Notes: generated from the letters alone by a model not told the origin. 64,000 bases of DNA from Mesorhizobium sp. (GCA_004020645.1 SAQL01000006.1:62001-126000); one strand, 5' to 3'. Positions 42,986-51,603 are shown, numbered from the stretch's first letter. Program-made: numbers and translations.

Positions 42986-44071
42986 TTAGCCGGGTAGCAT
43001 AGGGCAGTTAGCGCCGCGGCGCAGGCTGATATGCGCCACATCGCCGACGCTGAATTGAAAACCTTCCGCCCGGCGTGGCGCATCGATCACCACTGGTATC
43101 CCCTGCCCCAATTCAGCGTGCAGGCGCAAGGTGCGACCGTGAAAGACGATGCTGCTCACCCGCACCGGCGCGGTGCCGGTCGCTGCTTCGGTCGTCGCCA
43201 AAAGATCCTCCGGACGTACGCCGATGGTTCGCACCGCGCCTTCTCCCGGCGCTTCGCCGGTTTCCGACGTGGCTTCGAGCGGCAGGGCGCCAGCGGCGAA
43301 ACGCAACCGATCGCCGTCACGGCCGACAAAGCGCGACTGCAGCAGGTTCATCGTGCCGATGAAACTGGCGACGAATTTGGTGGCGGGCCGATCGTAGAGC
43401 GTGGCCGGCGGCGCGATTTGCTCGATGCGGCCCTTGTTCATGACGACGATACGATCGGAGATCGACAGCGCCTCGGTCTGGTCGTGGGTGACCAGGACGA
43501 AGGTAGTGCCGAGCCGCGACTGCAGCCGCTTCAATTCAACCTGCATCTGTTCGCGCAGATGAGCGTCGAGCGCCGACAGCGGCTCGTCGAGCAACAGCAC
43601 ACGCGGTTCGCAGACGATGGCACGGGCGAGCGCGACGCGCTGGCGCTGGCCGCCCGACAATTCGGACACGCGGGCGCCGAGCTTCTCGGCAAGGCCAACC
43701 ATGTCGAGCGCTTCGCCGACGCGCCTTGCTTGTTCTGCCCCGGAAAGCTTGCGCAGCGACAGGCCGAAGCCGACGTTTTCGGCGACGTCCATGTGCGGAA
43801 ACAGCGCATAGTCCTGGAACACGGTGTTGACGGGACGGTCGAACGGCCGCAGCGAAGTGACGTCACGGCCGTCGAGCAGCACCCGTCCGCTCGACGGGCT
43901 TTCGAACCCTGCGATCACCCGCAGGCTTGTGGTCTTGCCGCAGCCGGATGGGCCGAGCAAGGTCAGGAATTCGCCGCGGGCAATGTCGAGATCGACGGCG
44001 TCGAGACCGACGATGCCGCCGGGGAAAATCTTCGACACCGCATCCAGCCGGACGAGAGGATCAGGCGCCAT
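42986..44071 (-). CDS. Polyamine-type ABC transporter ATP-binding protein (PotA-like)
   Basis: The 361-aa ATPase has Walker A (GPSGCGKTTSLR), Q-loop (VFQDYALFPHMDV), signature (LSGGQRQRVALARA), Walker B (LLLDEPLSALDA) and H-loop (THDQTEAL). A C-terminal TOBE domain (about 280-361) is present, as in PotA/PotG. The ATG at 44071 overlaps the XRE-cupin gene by 11 bases, so the two are translationally coupled. It lies apart from its permease genes, with the regulator in between. Confidence 0.92.
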   Translation of the reverse strand: MAPDPLVRLDAVSKIFPGGIVGLDAVDLDIARGEFLTLLGPSGCGKTTSLRVIAGFESPSSGRVLLDGRDVTSLRPFDRPVNTVFQDYALFPHMDVAENVGFGLSLRKLSGAEQARRVGEALDMVGLAEKLGARVSELSGGQRQRVALARAIVCEPRVLLLDEPLSALDAHLREQMQVELKRLQSRLGTTFVLVTHDQTEALSISDRIVVMNKGRIEQIAPPATLYDRPATKFVASFIGTMNLLQSRFVGRDGDRLRFAAGALPLEATSETGEAPGEGAVRTIGVRPEDLLATTEAATGTAPVRVSSIVFHGRTLRLHAELGQGIPVVIDAPRRAEGFQFSVGDVAHISLRRGANCPMLPG

Positions 44072-44669
44072 CGCGAACCTCGGACGGCTTGGTCGTGTTG
44101 ACCCAGAGGATCTGGCAGCGCTCGCTGCCGGGATTGCGGAAGGCATGCAGCAAGGTGCTTTTGAAGGCGAAGCTGTCGCCGGTCTTCAGCCCGTAGGTGG
44201 TTGAATCGATCACGAGTTCGACTTCGCCCGATAGGACGAAACCGAATTCGTGGCCGGGATGGGCGTAGGCTTCGACGGTGCCGCCGCCGGCTTCCACCGT
44301 CACCAGCATGCCGGTGAGCGTAGCGGCCGGCGGCGATAGCAGCGCCTTGGCGATGCCTTCCGACCTCACCGGGATCTGGCGCCGACTGTTGGCGCGCACG
44401 CAATAGAGGTCGCTGACTGCATCGTTGCCGTCAGCAATCAGCGCCGACGGCTCGATGTCGAGCGCGGCGGCCAGCGGCCAGATCACTTTGACCCGAAGCG
44501 AGGACAGGCCGCGCTCGATCTGGCTGAGCGCCCCGATCGAAACGCCGGCCTTGGCGGCAAGCTCGGCCAGCGAAAGATTGCGTTCCAGCCTGAGCGCCCG
44601 CACGCGCCGGCCGACCCGCAAGTCAGCGTCGTCCTTCGGCTTTTCAGCCGCGTGGTCCAGTATATCCAT
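44061..44669 (-). CDS. XRE-family regulator with C-terminal cupin domain (PuuR-like)
   Basis: The 202-aa protein has a Cro/C1 helix-turn-helix (RVRALRLERNLSLAELAAKAG, then SIGALSQIERGLSSLRV) and a cupin domain near residues 120-190 (HPGHEFGFVLSGEVEL, then LKTGDSFAFKSTLLHAFRN). This domain pair is typical of PuuR and other regulators of amine catabolism. It is encoded inside the operon it probably controls. A shared 16-bp palindrome in front of the permease and oxidase genes is a candidate binding site. I chose the ATG at 44669. Confidence 0.9.
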   Translation of the reverse strand: MDILDHAAEKPKDDADLRVGRRVRALRLERNLSLAELAAKAGVSIGALSQIERGLSSLRVKVIWPLAAALDIEPSALIADGNDAVSDLYCVRANSRRQIPVRSEGIAKALLSPPAATLTGMLVTVEAGGGTVEAYAHPGHEFGFVLSGEVELVIDSTTYGLKTGDSFAFKSTLLHAFRNPGSERCQILWVNTTKPSEVRDGA

Positions 44670-44706
44670 CTGTTTCCCGACCTCGTTTTCGGTATCCTGG
44701 AGCGGA

Positions 44707-44730
44707 GCCGCGCAGTCGAAACCGCGCGGC
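44707..44730 (-). promoter_or_regulatory. Hairpin between binding-protein and regulator genes
   Basis: GCCGCGC (44707-44713) and GCGCGGC (44724-44730) are perfect 7-bp arms with a 10-base loop, 11 bases after the binding-protein stop codon. Its place matches two other hairpins after binding-protein genes in this window and may protect the upstream mRNA. Confidence 0.5.
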
Positions 44731-44741
44731 ACCTCAGAAGC

Positions 44742-45812
44742 TCAGCCGCCTGCCTTGACCTTCTCGAACATCTTGGCGAGTTCGTCATTCTGTTTCATCG
44801 GCCCGGTGAAGACGGTGGTCTTCAGCATCACTTCCGGATCGGACGGCAGTTGCAGCTTTTCCAGTTCCTCCTTCGGCACCGCGGCGAAGGCCGAGCTGTT
44901 TGAGCTGCCGTAACCATAGGCCTGAATCAGGTATTTTCCCGAATCCGTCTCCAGCCGGCTGTTGATGAAATCATAGGCGAGATCGACATTCTTGGCGTCC
45001 TTGAGCAAGACGAAGCCGCACGCCCAGGTCAGCATGCCTTCCCTAGGCTTCATGAACTCGACCGGCACGCCCTGCTTCTTCAACGAGGTGGCCGACGCGT
45101 TCCAGGTCATTGCGGCGACCAACTGGCCACTGGCCAGCGCCTGTTCGACCGAGGTCATGTCGGTGGTGTAGTTGGAGATCAGCGGGCGCTGCTCGCGCAG
45201 TTTTTCAGCCACCTTTTCCATCTGTTCCGGCGTCATGTCGAACGGATTGACGCCGGCGAGAAGGGCCGCTACCACCGGCGTGTCGTGGACGGCGTCGATC
45301 GTCGCCATGCGCCCGGCATATTGCTTGTCCCACAAAAGGTTCCAGCTGGGTTCCGGGTTCTTCACCAGATCGGTGCGGTAGAGGATCGAGGTGTTGCCCC
45401 AGTCCCACGGCACCATCCAGACCTTGCCGTCGCCGGCCTGCAGGTCGGGCAGGTTCTTGAAGACTGGGAAGATCGAATCCCAGTTCTTGATGCGTTTGGT
45501 GTCGATCGGCTGCAGCAGGCCTTCCTTGTTCCAGCGCGCCACCTTGTCGTAGCAGGGATGCGCGACATCCGGGCGGAAACCGGCCTTGACCTTGGTGAAG
45601 GCGTCATCGTCGTCGCCGAACATCGAGGCCTCGACGCCATCGGGGTGTGCGGCGAGGAAGCTCTTGTTGAAGTCGGGAAGTTCGTAGCCCGACCAGGTGA
45701 AATATTGCAACTTGTCGGCCGCAAGCGCGACGGTCGACGAAAGCGCCAGCGCGAAGGCTGCCAATCCGGCTTGGACTGTCTTGCGATTTATCGATTTCAG
45801 GTCGAATGCCAT
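44742..45812 (-). CDS. Polyamine-type ABC transporter substrate-binding protein (PotD/SpuD-like)
   Basis: The 356-aa periplasmic protein has a Sec signal (about residues 1-31, ending in STVALAA) and a mature start DKLQYFTWSGYELPDFNKSF, the typical opening of PotD/PotF-type proteins. DLQAGDGKVWMVPWDWGNTSILYRT is the second marker. The ATG at 45812 overlaps the end of the permease gene by 16 bases and has GGAGAACTGCA upstream. The ligand is putrescine, spermidine or a related amine or amino-acid-like compound, which the sequence cannot settle. Confidence 0.9.
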   Translation of the reverse strand: MAFDLKSINRKTVQAGLAAFALALSSTVALAADKLQYFTWSGYELPDFNKSFLAAHPDGVEASMFGDDDDAFTKVKAGFRPDVAHPCYDKVARWNKEGLLQPIDTKRIKNWDSIFPVFKNLPDLQAGDGKVWMVPWDWGNTSILYRTDLVKNPEPSWNLLWDKQYAGRMATIDAVHDTPVVAALLAGVNPFDMTPEQMEKVAEKLREQRPLISNYTTDMTSVEQALASGQLVAAMTWNASATSLKKQGVPVEFMKPREGMLTWACGFVLLKDAKNVDLAYDFINSRLETDSGKYLIQAYGYGSSNSSAFAAVPKEELEKLQLPSDPEVMLKTTVFTGPMKQNDELAKMFEKVKAGG

Positions 45813-46675
45813 TGCAGTTCTCCTCTTTCGGTTTCTTCTGGTTTGGACAGGTTGGCGGGCACCGGCCGCCGAGCGGCGGCGAGCCCGCGATGGCGCAGGA
45901 TTTCGGCAATTGCCGCGATGACGAAGGACACGGCCAGGATGGCCGTGCCCAGTGCCATGACGGTGGGCAGCGATTTCGGGAAACGCAGCTGGCTCCAGAT
46001 GTAGAGCGGCAAGGTCGGCTCGGTGCCGGCGAGGAAGAAGGCGACGATGAACTCGTCGAAGGACGTCAGGAAGGCCAGCATGAACGCTGACACAATGGCG
46101 GGCAGGCTGAGCGGCAGCATGACCCGCCTGAACGTCGTCCAGTCGGACGCGCCGAGATCGAGCGCCGCCTCGCGGATGGTCTTGGGGATAGCGGCGAAGC
46201 GGCTTTTCATGATCACCACCGTCGTCGGCAGCGCCACCAATATGTGGCCGAGCACGATGGCCGTGCGTGACGGTCCGAAGCCAATGAGGTTGACCAGGAT
46301 CAGCAGCGAGATGCCGACGATGACGCCGGGGATCAGGATCGGCAGCCGCGCGATGGCGCTGATCGTGGCGGCAAGCGGCGAGCGGCCGAAGAGATCCATA
46401 TAGGACACGGTGATGCCGCAGAGCGTGGCACCGGTGGCGGCAATCGCACCGATGACGAGGCTGTTGGCAAGGGCGCCGGACAGCGCCGAATTGCCGGACA
46501 GCGTCTTGTACCATTCAAACGTGAAGCCTTGCAGCGGAAACGCCGCCTGGATCGAATCGTTGAAGGAGAAAAGCGGGATCAGCAATACCGGCAAATACAG
46601 GAATACCAGGTAGACAAGGACGTAGGCGCCGAGCCAGCGGCCACCTTGCTTTGCGTCTATGCGCGCGGCGCTCAT
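45797..46675 (-). CDS. Polyamine-type ABC transporter permease (PotC-like)
   Basis: The 292-aa membrane protein has six helices and the permease loop EAALDLGASDWTTFRRVMLPLSLPAIVSA. The opening AYVLVYLVFLYLPVLLIPLFSFNDS is typical of PotC/PotI. Its ATG overlaps the stop codon of the first permease (ATGA). The C-terminal tail extends over the start of the binding-protein gene. It forms the channel with the PotB-like partner. Confidence 0.92.
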   Translation of the reverse strand: MSAARIDAKQGGRWLGAYVLVYLVFLYLPVLLIPLFSFNDSIQAAFPLQGFTFEWYKTLSGNSALSGALANSLVIGAIAATGATLCGITVSYMDLFGRSPLAATISAIARLPILIPGVIVGISLLILVNLIGFGPSRTAIVLGHILVALPTTVVIMKSRFAAIPKTIREAALDLGASDWTTFRRVMLPLSLPAIVSAFMLAFLTSFDEFIVAFFLAGTEPTLPLYIWSQLRFPKSLPTVMALGTAILAVSFVIAAIAEILRHRGLAAARRPVPANLSKPEETERGELQWHST

Positions 46676-47559
46676 ATTCGACTGCCAAATCTGCGGTCGG
46701 CGGAACGCACGACCAGCACCACGGCAAGGATGACCAGCATGACGGCAACGGCGAGTGCTGCGCCAAACGGCCAGTCGTTTGCCTTGCCGAACTGGGCCTG
46801 GATCAGCGAGCCGATCATAGTGCTGGCAGGGCCGCCGACCAGCGCGGGGGTGACATAGTCGCCGACCGTCGGCACGAAGACGACGAGAGCCGCCGCCAGC
46901 ACGCCCGGCATCGAGTTCGGCAGCACGACGCGGCGGAAGCTGGTGAACGGTCTGGCGCCGAGATCGGAAGCAGCTTCGAGCAGCGATTTCGGGATCGTGT
47001 CCAGCGCCACATAGATGGGCAGGATGGCGAACGGCGCATAGGCGTGGGCCAGCGTGACGACGACGGCGGCCGGCGTGTTGAGAAACGCCAGTGTCGGTTC
47101 GGACCAGATGCCGCTTTCGATAAGCGCCGAGTTCAGCACGCCATTGTAGGCAAGCACGATCTTCCAGGCGAAAACGCGCAAGAGATAGCTGGTCCAGAAC
47201 GGCAGCGTCACCAGAAACAGCAGCAGCCCGCGCCGCCGTCTGGCATGGAAGGCCAGGTAGTAGGCGACGGGATAGGCTGTGACGACCGTCGCCAGCGTCA
47301 CCAGGCCGGCAATGGCCAGCGAGCGCAGCGTTACCGTCCAGTACAGCGGGTCGGATGCCACGGTGATGAAATTCGCAAAAGTGAAACCGGCGCCCAGCAG
47401 CGAACCGTCATTGCCGCGAAGGGCGAGGAAAACCACGAGGCCGAGGGCAAACAGGATCAGGAAGAAGGTGACCAGCCCGCCCGGCAGCAGCATGGCCAAC
47501 CGGAAACCCGTCGAGGACCTGGATTCCGGCAGCGGCTGCCTTGCAACGATGGTCGACAT
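46672..47559 (-). CDS. Polyamine-type ABC transporter permease (PotB-like)
   Basis: The 295-aa membrane protein has six helices and the loop EAASDLGARPFTSFRRVVLPNSMPGVLAA. LPFWTSYLLRVFAWKIVLAYNGVLN in mid protein is typical of PotB/PotH. I chose the ATG at 47559 (MSTIVARQPLPESR); an in-frame TTG at 47592 would add 11 residues. A palindromic 16-bp site lies upstream at 47598-47613, which supports a promoter before this gene separate from the oxidase. Confidence 0.92.
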   Translation of the reverse strand: MSTIVARQPLPESRSSTGFRLAMLLPGGLVTFFLILFALGLVVFLALRGNDGSLLGAGFTFANFITVASDPLYWTVTLRSLAIAGLVTLATVVTAYPVAYYLAFHARRRRGLLLFLVTLPFWTSYLLRVFAWKIVLAYNGVLNSALIESGIWSEPTLAFLNTPAAVVVTLAHAYAPFAILPIYVALDTIPKSLLEAASDLGARPFTSFRRVVLPNSMPGVLAAALVVFVPTVGDYVTPALVGGPASTMIGSLIQAQFGKANDWPFGAALAVAVMLVILAVVLVVRSADRRFGSRI

Positions 47560-47597
47560 CGGGGTTGCCCATCGAAATTTGAAATCACTCAAGAATT

Positions 47598-47613
47598 TTT
47601 CAGAATCATGAAA
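47598..47613. promoter_or_regulatory. 16-bp palindromic candidate operator, copy 1
   Basis: TTTCAGAATCATGAAA has perfect 5-bp arms TTTCA/TGAAA. The reverse complement of the site at 48974-48989 differs from it at one position only (15 of 16). It lies 39 bases upstream of the PotB-like start codon. The in-operon XRE-cupin protein is the likely binder, by inference. Confidence 0.6.
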
Positions 47614-47645
47614 CTGTCAAGGCTGATTCCTGCATCGGCATAAAA

Positions 47646-48929
47646 TCAGCGCTCGAATGCATCCAGCATACGATACCAGGCGATCGTCGCGGCGACGCCG
47701 ACCTGCCGAAAGAGGTGGAATGGGATCGGCCGGATCAGCGAAACCGGGAACGGCAATTGCCTGGCGTCGCCGCTCGCCAGATAGCCGGCAATGCGCTCGC
47801 CAAGCGCGGTCATCAGGCCGACGCCACGGCCCTGGCAGCCGACCACGGCCATCAGGCCCTGCTCGGGCTCGTGGATATGCGGGAGGTGATCCGGCGTCAT
47901 CGCCACCCGGCCAAACCAGCGCTTTTGGATGGCGACGCCGGATAGCGCCGGATAGAGCCGGAGCAGCGCGCGCTCGAGATGCGCCCAATTACTTTCGCTG
48001 GTCGGCAGCGCCATCCGGCCGCGCCCGCCGAGCACCAGCCGCCCGTCGGCACTCTTGCGGTAATAAACGAGGATGCGGCGCGAATCCGATACTGCTTGCC
48101 CCTGCGGCAGAATCCCGGCCGCCAGATCGGGCGGCAGCGGTGCTGTCGCGATCTGGAAGGAGTGCAGCGGAACGATCGTCTCGGCGAGACCGGGGAGCAG
48201 GTCGCCGGTATAGGCGTTCGTCGCCAGAATGACAGCCTTCGCCTGCAATTCGGCGCCGTCCTCCGTCGAGATGCGCCAAAGGCCGGCGTTCTTATCGAGG
48301 CGCACCGCCTTCTGGTGCTCGGCGATCTTCACGCCCGCGGCCGAGGCGATCCGTGCCAGTTCCGACGTGTAGGCAAGCGGATCAATCACGCCGGCGCGGC
48401 GGTCGAGCCAGCCGCCGAGATAGCCCTGCGCGCCAGTCAACGCGGCGATCTCGGTCTGGCTCAGAAGCCGGACATCGGCGCCACGGTTCCGCCACTGCCG
48501 GTCCCTGTTCGCCACCGCCTTCAGCGCCGTCTCGGTGTGGGCTGCCTGGATCCAGCCGTTGCGGACGAACGGCACCGCCAGTTTCTCGTCGCGGATCAAT
48601 TCGAAGACGGCGTCCGCCGTCGAGGCGGCAAAATTGACGAGGATCTCGCCGCGTTCGGAGCCAAAATGCTCCAGCAGCCATTCCGGATCATATTTCAGGC
48701 CGGGGATGACCTGACCGCCATTCAGGCCCGATGCGCCCTGGCCGATGTCGCCGGCTTCCAGCACCTGCACGGCAAGGCCGAACCGGGCTGCATGCAAGGC
48801 TGTCGATAGACCGAGAATCCCGCCACCAACGATGACGACATCGGCACCCTGGCCGCCGGGAAAAAGCGACTGGAACGCAGGGGCCGCCGGCGGCTTCTGC
48901 CAGATCGGATCGGAAAACGGTATGGGCAA
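47646..48929 (-). CDS. FAD-dependent amine oxidoreductase (PuuB/DadA-like)
   Basis: The 427-aa flavoprotein has the FAD-binding motif VVIVGGGILGLSTALHAARFG (residues 31 on), the FAD-site GASGLNGGQV near residue 65 and a C-terminal GCQGRGVGLMTALGERIAGYL. Length and wording fit gamma-glutamylputrescine oxidase (PuuB) and related rhizobial amine oxidases. No PuuA-type gamma-glutamyl ligase gene is present in the cluster, so a direct amine substrate is possible. The start is a TTG at 48929 with AGGTGA upstream; an in-frame stop lies just before it, so no longer form exists. Confidence 0.88.
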   Translation of the reverse strand: MPIPFSDPIWQKPPAAPAFQSLFPGGQGADVVIVGGGILGLSTALHAARFGLAVQVLEAGDIGQGASGLNGGQVIPGLKYDPEWLLEHFGSERGEILVNFAASTADAVFELIRDEKLAVPFVRNGWIQAAHTETALKAVANRDRQWRNRGADVRLLSQTEIAALTGAQGYLGGWLDRRAGVIDPLAYTSELARIASAAGVKIAEHQKAVRLDKNAGLWRISTEDGAELQAKAVILATNAYTGDLLPGLAETIVPLHSFQIATAPLPPDLAAGILPQGQAVSDSRRILVYYRKSADGRLVLGGRGRMALPTSESNWAHLERALLRLYPALSGVAIQKRWFGRVAMTPDHLPHIHEPEQGLMAVVGCQGRGVGLMTALGERIAGYLASGDARQLPFPVSLIRPIPFHLFRQVGVAATIAWYRMLDAFER

Positions 48930-48973
48930 GGGTCACCTGAACGCACTTCGTCAAATGAAAATCCTAGTGACGA

Positions 48974-48989
48974 TTTCATGATTTTGAAA
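48974..48989. promoter_or_regulatory. 16-bp palindromic candidate operator, copy 2
   Basis: TTTCATGATTTTGAAA has 5-bp arms TTTCA/TGAAA. It lies 44 bases upstream of the oxidase start on the minus strand, in the 264-base divergent region shared with the XylX-like gene. Its reverse complement matches copy 1 at 15 of 16 positions. No other clear element was seen in that region. Confidence 0.6.
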
Positions 48990-49193
48990 GAGCGTTTGAT
49001 CTAGGCATCAGCGGATTGAAGAGGATGGCGTCCGCCGATGCGAAATGCAGCGGAGCCTCGACCGCGAGGAACGGGATAGACCTTTGGCGGGAATTTGTTG
49101 AAAGTGCCGCCGCCGCTGGCCAGGTTCTGATGAACTATTGGTCCGGCAGCGATGACCGTCGCAGCGGAACAAGACAGCAGAGGACCGCAAGCC

Positions 49194-50351
49194 ATGACAA
49201 ACACCACTCTCCTGCCTGACGAGGGCCTCTTCATCGGCCGCGCCAGGACAAGCGAAGCATCCCATCCGCTGGTGGTCACGGTGCGCGGCGGCACGGTGTT
49301 CGACATCACGTCGAGCATGGCACCAACGGTGCGCGACGTCTGCGAGATGCCGGACCCAGCAGGGTACGTCCACGCGGCCGGGGGCGAACCGATTGGATCG
49401 CTTGACGCAATCGCCGCCAACTGTTTCCAGGCCGCGCGCGATCCGCAAAAACCAATCCTGCTTTCTCCGGTCGATCTGCAGGCGGTCAAGGCGTCGGGCG
49501 TCACCTTCGTCGTCAGCCTGCTCGAACGGGTCATCGAGGAGCAGGCGCGTGGCTCGGCCGAGAAGGCGGACGCCATTCGCGCCGACATTGCCGGGCTGAT
49601 CGGCCACGATCTGTCGAAGCTCAAGCCCGGCTCGCTGGAGGCGATGGAGATCAAGGCCAAGCTCATCCAGCGCGGCGCCTGGTCGCAATATCTGGAAGTG
49701 GGCATCGGCCCCGATGCCGAGATCTTCACCAAATGCCAGCCGATGGCATCGGTCGGCTTCGGCGCCGATGTCGGCCTGCATCCGGTTTCCACCTGGAACA
49801 ATCCGGAGCCGGAAATCGCCATGATCGCTGCCAGCAGCGGCAGGATCGTCGGCGCGACGCTCGGCAACGACGTCAATCTGCGCGACGTCGAAGGGCGCTC
49901 GGCGCTATTGCTCGGCAAGGCCAAGGACAACAATGCCTCGGCCGCGCTCGGCCCTTTCATCCGGCTGTTCGACGATAATTTTTCCATCGATGACGTGAAG
50001 CAGGCCACCGTGCGCCTGAAGGTCGAGGGCGAGGACGGTTTCTCGCTGGAGGGCGCCAGCTCGATGGCCGAGATCAGCCGCTCGCCGGAAGAGCTGGTCG
50101 CGGCCGCCATGGGTCCGCATCACCAATATCCGGACGGGCTGGCGCTCTATCTCGGCACCATGTTCGTGCCGTCGAAGGATCGCGGCGAAAAGGGCAAGGG
50201 CTTCACGCACAAGGTAGGCGACATCGTCACCATCTCATCGGAGAAATTCGGCGCCTTGGTCAACCGGGTGCGGCTGTCACCCGACTGTCCCCACTGGACC
50301 TACGGCGCCAGCCATCTGATGCGCGACCTCGCCAGGGCCGATCTTATCTAG
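49194..50351 (+). CDS. FAH-family 2-keto-3-deoxy-pentonate dehydratase-like protein (XylX-like)
   Basis: The 385-aa protein has an N-terminal extension (LFIGRARTSEASHPLVVTV, TVFDITSSMAPTVRD) and a C-terminal FAH domain with a metal-site EPEIAMI and GNDVNLRDVEGRSALLLGKAKDN. This long form matches, by memory, dehydratases of the oxidative pentose pathway that turn 2-keto-3-deoxy-xylonate or -arabinonate into 2-ketoglutarate semialdehyde. The ATG at 49194 is chosen. A FrcBCA-like sugar importer follows on the same strand, which fits a pentose role. Confidence 0.85.
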   Translation: MTNTTLLPDEGLFIGRARTSEASHPLVVTVRGGTVFDITSSMAPTVRDVCEMPDPAGYVHAAGGEPIGSLDAIAANCFQAARDPQKPILLSPVDLQAVKASGVTFVVSLLERVIEEQARGSAEKADAIRADIAGLIGHDLSKLKPGSLEAMEIKAKLIQRGAWSQYLEVGIGPDAEIFTKCQPMASVGFGADVGLHPVSTWNNPEPEIAMIAASSGRIVGATLGNDVNLRDVEGRSALLLGKAKDNNASAALGPFIRLFDDNFSIDDVKQATVRLKVEGEDGFSLEGASSMAEISRSPEELVAAAMGPHHQYPDGLALYLGTMFVPSKDRGEKGKGFTHKVGDIVTISSEKFGALVNRVRLSPDCPHWTYGASHLMRDLARADLI

Positions 50352-50424
50352 GTTCCCGCCCCGACTGCGACGGAGAGATGTCCCGGCCTGGTGCTCGAAT
50401 TGAGGATCCGCCTGCGTGGAAAAT

Positions 50425-50461
50425 ATCAGCCAAACTGATGCAATCTGATGGGACTGCTGAT
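50425..50461 (+). promoter_or_regulatory. Candidate LacI-type operator with phased CTGATG repeats
   Basis: ATCAG (50425-50429) and CTGAT (50435-50439) are inverted, and CTGATG occurs three times at 50435, 50445 and 50456, spaced by about one helical turn. The site is in the 275-base gap upstream of the importer operon, which is otherwise empty of clear genes. Confidence 0.4.
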
Positions 50462-50626
50462 GGCGCCTTGTCGCGCGCCAACTACCACTGGAAAATGGAG
50501 GCTTGCCATATGTCGAAAAAGCGGATGCTCTGATGCATCCAGATCGGCGCTGGCAAGAAATACGATCAGGGTTTGCCGTGATCGTCGCCGGAGGTGGAGG
50601 AAGTCTTCAAAATGGGAGGAAATCAA

Positions 50627-51559
50627 ATGCTGACAAGGCTACGACTATTTGTATTCGGCTTGATCGTGGCGCTGGCCATCCCAGCGGCGGCACAGGCCAA
50701 GACCTTCTACTGGATTTCGCATGGCGGCCCGGCCGATCCGGTCTGGACCTACTTCCTCGCCGGCGCCAAGCAATGGGCGACAGACACCGGCAACACCGTC
50801 AACACCTCGTTCCACAATGGCGACGTGTCGTCCCAGCAGGAGGCTGTTCGCGCGGCCATCGCCGCCAAGGCGGACGGCATCACCACCACCAGCCCCGACC
50901 CGGGCAGCCTTATCGAGCTCGCTAAGGAAGCACGGGCGGCAAACATCCCGATCATCAATTTCAACACGCCCGATCCGAAGGCGGACTTCAACGCCTATGT
51001 TGGCGGCGACAACGTCACCTTCGGCAAGAACTGGGCGCAGTATCTGGTCGACAAGGGCCTGGTGAAGAAGGGCGATTTTGTCTGGATGCCGGTCGAAATC
51101 CCGGGCGCCACCTATGGTGTTCAGGAAGAAGAAGGCATCAAGAGCGTCTTCGAGCCGCTCGGCATCACTTATGAAATCACCGAAGCCACGCTCGATCAGG
51201 CCGAAGCGATCAACCGCATGGTCGACTACCTCACCGCCAACAGGGCCAAGGTCAAGGCGATCATCGGTCTCGGCGACCTGGTGACCGGCTCGATCAAGCG
51301 GGTGTTCGACCAGGCCGGCATCAAGCCGGGTGAAATCCCGGTCGTCGGCTGGGGCAACTCGCTCGACACCACCCAGGAGGTGCTGACCGGCTACGTCAAT
51401 GCCGCCCAATGGCAGGATCCGCAGGCGACCAGCTATGTGGCGCTTTCGATCGCCAACATGGCCGCCAGCGGCATTCCGCCCGGCTTCGACGTGATCACCG
51501 GCGCACTCTACGAAAAGGACACCGCACAGGTCTACGACGACATCCTGTCCGGAAAATAA
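50627..51559 (+). CDS. Sugar ABC transporter substrate-binding protein (FrcB/RbsB type)
   Basis: The 310-aa periplasmic protein has a Sec signal (about residues 1-24, ending AAAQA) and a type-1 binding fold. The mature start KTFYWISHGGPADPVWTYF is typical of CUT2 sugar-binding proteins, with TSPDPGSLIELAKEARAANIPIINFN and GWGNSLDTTQEV further on. The ATG at 50627 is preceded by GGGAGGA. The ligand is a monosaccharide or related compound, not resolved. A strong hairpin follows the gene. Confidence 0.9.
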   Translation: MLTRLRLFVFGLIVALAIPAAAQAKTFYWISHGGPADPVWTYFLAGAKQWATDTGNTVNTSFHNGDVSSQQEAVRAAIAAKADGITTTSPDPGSLIELAKEARAANIPIINFNTPDPKADFNAYVGGDNVTFGKNWAQYLVDKGLVKKGDFVWMPVEIPGATYGVQEEEGIKSVFEPLGITYEITEATLDQAEAINRMVDYLTANRAKVKAIIGLGDLVTGSIKRVFDQAGIKPGEIPVVGWGNSLDTTQEVLTGYVNAAQWQDPQATSYVALSIANMAASGIPPGFDVITGALYEKDTAQVYDDILSGK

Positions 51560-51569
51560 AACTGCGATC

Positions 51570-51603
51570 GGGATGGTCGCGGCACGCCTGCCGCGGTCAT
51601 CCC
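51570..51603 (+). promoter_or_regulatory. Strong hairpin between binding-protein and permease genes
   Basis: GGGATGGTCGCGGC (51570-51583) and GCCGCGGTCATCCC (51590-51603) form a 14-bp stem with a 2-base internal mismatch and a 6-base loop, 10 bases after the binding-protein stop codon. No T-run follows. It probably protects the mRNA end or attenuates transcription, so that the binding protein is made in excess. Confidence 0.65.

Noticed and set aside
45813-46514. N-terminal extension of the PotD-like protein
   Set aside because: It lies inside the PotC-like gene in another frame, and a normal signal peptide begins at 45812.
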